Positions 60,092 to 64,000 of a DNA stretch of 64,000 bases are shown one piece after another; the first letter of the stretch is position 1; each line of letters opens with the position of its first letter. Where the stretch lies: the NCBI GenBank assembly GCA_034111085.1, contig JAWUXZ010000041.1:15735-79734 (forward strand), in the 5' to 3' direction. Both the position numbers and the translations under genes were made by a program. Source of the DNA: Dinoroseobacter sp034111085. Lineage in GTDB: Bacteria > Pseudomonadota > Alphaproteobacteria > Rhodobacterales > Rhodobacteraceae. The notes beneath the pieces were generated by a model. It had not been told where the DNA came from. It ran no database searches and was given only the letters and a program-made list of their open reading frames with translations.

Positions 60092-62719
60092 CTAGTCGGC
60101 CTTGGGCGCGGCTTTTTTCGCAGGGGCTTTCTTGGCCGCTGGTTTCTTGACTGCGGGCTTCTTCTTCGGCGCGGCTTTCTTTGCGGCTGGTTTTTTTGCG
60201 GGCTTCTTGCCAGATCTGGCGGCCTTCTCGGCAATCAGCTCGACAGCTTGGGCCATGGTCAACTGATCAGGCTCAATCGTGTCGGGCAGAGTGGCGTTGA
60301 TCTTGTCCCACTTCACGTAAGGGCCGTATTTGCCCTTCATGATGTTTACAGGGCCAGCAAATTCAGGGTGCTCGCCAAGCTCTGCAATCGGGGTCGCTGG
60401 CGCAGGTTTGCCGCGCTTGGGCTTAGAAGCAAGCACCTCGACTGCGCGGTTCATACCAATTTCCCAGACCTCATCGACGGACTCTAGGTTGGCATTGGTG
60501 CCGCCCTTAAAGCTGATGGATTCTGCGTGTTTCAAGTAGGGACCATAGCGTCCGATATTGGACCAGATCATCACACCGTCTTCAGGATGCGGGCCGATCT
60601 CTCGCGGCAAGGCCAGCAAGCGCACGGCTTTCTCTAGGTCAATCTCTTCGGGTGCCCAATCTTTCGGGATCGACTGACGGGGGGGCTTGGGCTGCTCTTC
60701 TGTCGCCTCGCCGCGCTGCACATATGGACCAAAGCGTCCTTTGAACGCGTAGACCGTGTCGCCCGCATCTGCGCCAAGGTTCTTGCCCTCAGGTGGGATA
60801 CCGCTGGCATCTTCAAGTCCGGGAGGGCCAAAGGCGCGGGTGTAGCGACAGGTAGGATAGTTTGAGCAACCAATGAACGCGCCGCCAGAGCGCGCCGTAC
60901 GCATGCTCAGCCGACCTTCACCGCAGTTCTTGCAAAGACGCGGATCGCCGCCATCTTCAGTTGGTGGGAACAGGTGCGGTGACAGAACCTCGTTGATCTT
61001 TTCCAGCACCTCACCGATGCGCAGATCCGCCGTTTCCGCAATCGAGGCGGAGAAATCGCGCCAGAACCGCTCAAGCACTTCTTTATAGTCGCGCTCGCCC
61101 GCGCTGACCTCGTCAAGCTGATGCTCTAGATCGGCGGTGAAATCATAGCCAACATATTTGCGGAAATAGTTGGTCAGAAACACCGTTACCAACCGCCCTT
61201 TGTCCTCAGGGATGAGGCGATTCTTGTCTTTCAGAACATAGCCGCGATCCTGAATGGTCGTGACGATTGAGGCGTAAGTGGAAGGGCGCCCGATACCGAG
61301 TTCTTCCATCCGCTTGACCAACGTCGCCTCAGTGTAGCGCGGTGGCGGTTGGGTAAAGTGCTGCTCAGGTGTGACGCTATCTTTCGGTGTCGCGTCGCCT
61401 TGGGCAATCTGCGGCAAACGCTTGCCGTCGTCATCGTCGCCAGAAGGCTCGTCCTGGCCTTCGGTATAGATCGCCATAAACCCGTCAAAGAGCACGACCT
61501 GACCGGTTGCACGCAGGCCGACCTCGCCGTCCGCGCTGCCGATCTCGACCGTGGTGCGTTCCATCCGCGCATTTGCCATTTGGCTGGCGAGCGTACGTTT
61601 CCAGACCAGATCATAGAGCTTGCGCTGATCGCCATCCATCAACTTCAACGCGTCGGCGTCTTTGGTCATGTCGGTGGGGCGGATACATTCATGCGCCTCT
61701 TGGGCGTTCTTGGCCTTGTTTTTATACATGCGCGGGCTGTCGGGCTTATATTGCGCGCCGAACCGGTCCGTGATCGCATCACGCGCCTCGGTGATGGCCT
61801 CAGGCGCCATGTCGATACCGTCGGTCCGCATGTAGGTAATGTGCCCGGCTTCATAGAGACGCTGCGCGGTGCTCATGGTTTGGCGCGCGCCCATGCCGAA
61901 CTTACGGCTGGCTTCTTGTTGCAGGGTCGAGGTCATGAACGGGGCCGAGGGCGAGCGGCTTGCGGGTTTCGCCTCGACGCTTTGAACAACCAGATCGCGC
62001 GATTGGATCGCAGCCGTGGCCATTTCAGCCGCCGTCGCGTTGGCCAGATCGAATTTATCGAGCTTTTTGCCAGACAACGTCACCAAGCGTGCATTGAAGG
62101 CTTGGCCGCGCGGGGTCTGCAAATCGGCAGAGATCGACCAGTACTCGCGCGCGCCAAACACCTCGATCTCCATCTCGCGCTCGACGATCAGGCGCAAGCA
62201 GACCGATTGCACGCGGCCTGCGGATTTCGCGCCGGGTAGTTTGCGCCACAGGACCGGGGACAGGTTAAAGCCGACTAAGTAGTCTAGGGCGCGGCGGGCC
62301 AAATAGGCCTCGACCAATTCCATATCGACCTTGCGCGGGTTCCGCATCGCCTCGGTCACGGCAGACTTGGTGATCGCGTTGAACACCACGCGGCTGACCG
62401 GCGTGTCCTTCTTGATCGCCTTGCGTTTGCGCAGAGCCTCCTCAAGATGCCACGAGATCGCTTCGCCTTCACGGTCGGGGTCGGTCGCGAGGATCAGGTT
62501 GGGGTCGTCTTTGAGGGCCTCGACAATCGCGCGGATGTGCTTTTGGCTGTCGCTCGCGATCTCCCATTTCATCTCAAAGCCGTTGTCGGTGTCGACCGAG
62601 CCGTTCTTGGGTGGCAAGTCACGGACATGGCCGTAGGACGCGAGGACAACGTAGTCCTTGCCCAAATAGGTGTTGATTGTCTTGGCCTTAGCAGGCGACT
62701 CGACGACGACAACGGGCAT
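60092..62719 (-). CDS. topA: DNA topoisomerase I
   Basis: Relaxes negative supercoils. The 875-residue protein has the TOPRIM motif ATDPDREGEAISWHLEEAL (about 78-96), the SAGRVQSVCLRLIVERE segment, the active-site tyrosine in ITYMRTDGID (Tyr296), and a C-terminal zinc finger (CKNCG, CSNYPTC). It ends with a Lys/Ala/Pro-rich tail of about 45 residues, like histone H1. The ATG at 62719 gives MPVVVVESPAKAK; upstream codons are not part of the family. It follows dprA after 98 bases. Confidence 0.97.
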   Translation of the reverse strand: MPVVVVESPAKAKTINTYLGKDYVVLASYGHVRDLPPKNGSVDTDNGFEMKWEIASDSQKHIRAIVEALKDDPNLILATDPDREGEAISWHLEEALRKRKAIKKDTPVSRVVFNAITKSAVTEAMRNPRKVDMELVEAYLARRALDYLVGFNLSPVLWRKLPGAKSAGRVQSVCLRLIVEREMEIEVFGAREYWSISADLQTPRGQAFNARLVTLSGKKLDKFDLANATAAEMATAAIQSRDLVVQSVEAKPASRSPSAPFMTSTLQQEASRKFGMGARQTMSTAQRLYEAGHITYMRTDGIDMAPEAITEARDAITDRFGAQYKPDSPRMYKNKAKNAQEAHECIRPTDMTKDADALKLMDGDQRKLYDLVWKRTLASQMANARMERTTVEIGSADGEVGLRATGQVVLFDGFMAIYTEGQDEPSGDDDDGKRLPQIAQGDATPKDSVTPEQHFTQPPPRYTEATLVKRMEELGIGRPSTYASIVTTIQDRGYVLKDKNRLIPEDKGRLVTVFLTNYFRKYVGYDFTADLEHQLDEVSAGERDYKEVLERFWRDFSASIAETADLRIGEVLEKINEVLSPHLFPPTEDGGDPRLCKNCGEGRLSMRTARSGGAFIGCSNYPTCRYTRAFGPPGLEDASGIPPEGKNLGADAGDTVYAFKGRFGPYVQRGEATEEQPKPPRQSIPKDWAPEEIDLEKAVRLLALPREIGPHPEDGVMIWSNIGRYGPYLKHAESISFKGGTNANLESVDEVWEIGMNRAVEVLASKPKRGKPAPATPIAELGEHPEFAGPVNIMKGKYGPYVKWDKINATLPDTIEPDQLTMAQAVELIAEKAARSGKKPAKKPAAKKAAPKKKPAVKKPAAKKAPAKKAAPKAD

Positions 62720-62817
62720 GAAAATTCCTCGAACGAACTGGGGGCAAGTGGCGCGCAAGATGAGGAGCGCGACTGAGGAATGTCAATGCTGCGTGTTGGG
62801 GCAAGTGACAGATGCGC

Positions 62818-63924
62818 TCAGGCGACGCGGGCAACGAGGCCTCCGGGCTGTCGCGCGACCACACCTTCAAGCTCCAACTCCGTCAGATGATGGGCAATTA
62901 CATCGGAGGGGATTTGGGTGGTTTCGCTGACCAGATGTTCGGCCACCGGGTCCGCTGCGAGGCATGTCAGGATTGCGGATCGGACATCGGTGCCGGGAAC
63001 GGGCGCTTGGATCACCGCGGGTACTTCTTCGTGGCGCTCGGTCGCAGCGGTGTGTGGGAGTGCGGCGAGAATGTCATTCGTGCCGCGCACTAGCAGAGCC
63101 CCATCGCGGATCAACTGGTTTGATCCACCCGAGCGCGCATCAAACGGGTGCGCAGGCACAGCCATGACCTCGCGCCCTTGGTCAAGTGCATCGCGCGCAG
63201 TGATCAGGCTGCCGGATTTTACCGCCGCCTCGACCACAACAAGCGCTTGCCCGAGGCCCGAGATCAGCCGATTGCGCCGAGGAAAATGGCGCGCTTGCGG
63301 TTGCAGGCCCATGGGTTGTTCGGACAGCAACAGCCCGTGGCGATAAATTTGTCGTGCAAGTGCGGCATTCTCCGCCGGGTAGGGCACGTCCACGCCGCCC
63401 GCCAGCACTGCAATTGTTCCGGTTTCCATTGCAGCTTCGTGCGCTGCGGCGTCGATCCCGCGTGCGAGGCCGGAAACTACGACCTGTTCGGCTTTGCCCA
63501 AACCTTTTGCCAAAATGCGCGCCATCCGCAGGCCAAGGGCCGAGGCGTTGCGTGCACCGACGATTGCCACGGCAGAGCGCTGGGCAAGGTCCACATCGCC
63601 AAACGCCCAGAGCAGCGGCGGCGCGTCATGCAGATCGCACAATGCCTTTGGATACGCTGCCTCGCCAAGCGCCAGCAGCCGCGCGCCAACTTTCAGACCC
63701 GCGGCGTATTCGGCCTCAGCGCGCGCAATCGAGCAGGCCTCATATCCATCTGTCGAGGCTGCTTTCGCAATTTGCGGCAGGGCCACAAGCGCCGCCGCAG
63801 CACTTCCATGCTCGGCCATCAGCCGTCGAAATGTCACTGGCCCGATCCGAGGGGACCGGATCAGGCGCAGCCAATCGAGCGCCTCAGCAGCAGTTTTGGG
63901 GGGCGTTGGCAGGGGCTCGGACAT
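62818..63924 (-). CDS. dprA: DNA-processing protein DprA
   Basis: Loads RecA on incoming single-stranded DNA during transformation. The 368-residue protein has a SAM-like N-terminal region, the Rossmann core (AVAIVGARNASALGLRMARILA, VVSGLARGIDAAAHEAAM, LAGGVDVPYPAENAALARQI, SEQPMG, FPRRNRLISGLGQALVVVEA, SGSLITARDALDQGREVMAVPAHP) and a C-terminal winged helix (TQIPSDVIAHHLTELELEGVVARQPGGLVAR). The ATG at 63924 has GAAGG eight bases upstream. Confidence 0.96.
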   Translation of the reverse strand: MSEPLPTPPKTAAEALDWLRLIRSPRIGPVTFRRLMAEHGSAAAALVALPQIAKAASTDGYEACSIARAEAEYAAGLKVGARLLALGEAAYPKALCDLHDAPPLLWAFGDVDLAQRSAVAIVGARNASALGLRMARILAKGLGKAEQVVVSGLARGIDAAAHEAAMETGTIAVLAGGVDVPYPAENAALARQIYRHGLLLSEQPMGLQPQARHFPRRNRLISGLGQALVVVEAAVKSGSLITARDALDQGREVMAVPAHPFDARSGGSNQLIRDGALLVRGTNDILAALPHTAATERHEEVPAVIQAPVPGTDVRSAILTCLAADPVAEHLVSETTQIPSDVIAHHLTELELEGVVARQPGGLVARVA

Positions 63925-64000
63925 AGGAAAGGCCTTCTGGCACGCACCGCAAAATGGGTGGGGGGACCAGACGGGCGGACCGAAGCCTCAAAGCCTGAGG

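Noticed and set aside
1..64000. CRISPR arrays, tRNA or rRNA genes, insertion sequences, prophage
   Set aside because: No regularly spaced repeats, no cloverleaf or rRNA signature and no transposase, integrase or phage structural gene was seen. A tRNA scan and a covariance-model search would settle small RNAs.

Overview
The window looks like a chromosomal stretch from an alphaproteobacterium of the order Rhodobacterales, most likely the Roseobacter group (family Rhodobacteraceae). The reasons are: an F1 ATP synthase operon in the order atpHAGDC with no F0 genes beside it; ruvCAB followed downstream by ybgC-tolQRAB-pal-cpoB-tilS-ftsH; a CIRCE-controlled groESL operon; fhs-folD; a CpaB/CpaC/CpaE/CpaF-type Tad pilus cluster with two tandem Flp pilins; and a DUF1127 protein. 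Base composition is moderately GC-rich and GTG and TTG starts occur. No rRNA, tRNA, CRISPR array, insertion sequence or prophage was seen. The species was not identified.

Layout. 1-5.7 kb: the end of a methyltransferase gene, then atpHAGDC and its terminator. 5.7-8.7 kb: an H-type lectin-domain protein converging on prs, then a DsbA/GST-kappa-like isomerase and an alpha/beta hydrolase. 8.6-13.5 kb, minus strand: ppaC, a HAD phosphatase, a MaoC hydratase, ribF, a YcgN-type cysteine-cluster protein and a threonine-aldolase-like enzyme. 13.6-15.9 kb, minus strand: a ferric-reductase-like transmembrane flavoprotein, a membrane-tethered LuxR-type regulator and a periplasmic PepSY-like protein. 16-18.3 kb: groES-groEL. 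18.4-22 kb: an MFS transporter, msrA, prmA and two small proteins.

22.3-36 kb, plus strand: ruvC-ruvA-ruvB, then an unassigned two-gene unit preceded by a large palindrome, then ybgC-tolQRAB-pal-cpoB, tilS and ftsH. The Tol-Pal genes couple the inner membrane, the periplasm and the peptidoglycan-bound lipoprotein Pal. 36-42 kb: a MOSC protein; a membrane/cyclic-nucleotide-binding gene split by an in-frame amber codon; fhs and folD (one-carbon folate metabolism) separated by a repeat-hairpin element; a protein with one 4Fe-4S and two CDGSH domains; and a membrane LytTR regulator.

42-57.3 kb, minus strand: two flp pilin genes, cpaB, cpaC, an OmpA-like lipoprotein, cpaE, cpaF, tadB, tadC, two TPR lipoproteins, a prepilin peptidase and an AAA+ ATPase, running into a Lhr-like DNA-repair helicase and PdeM nuclease. 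This covers most of the inner-membrane, secretin and motor parts of a Tad pilus; the minor pilins TadE/F/G are not here. 57.5-64 kb: a lytic transglycosylase, scoA and scoB with a 77-residue gene between them, topA and dprA.

Most of the window is conserved core genome. The best candidates for something new are the amber-split cyclic-nucleotide-binding membrane protein (36.7-37.4 kb), the beta-helix membrane protein with its palindrome and partner gene (24.5-27.1 kb), the flavoprotein/PepSY/membrane-LuxR trio (13.6-15.9 kb) and the fhs-folD intergenic element.
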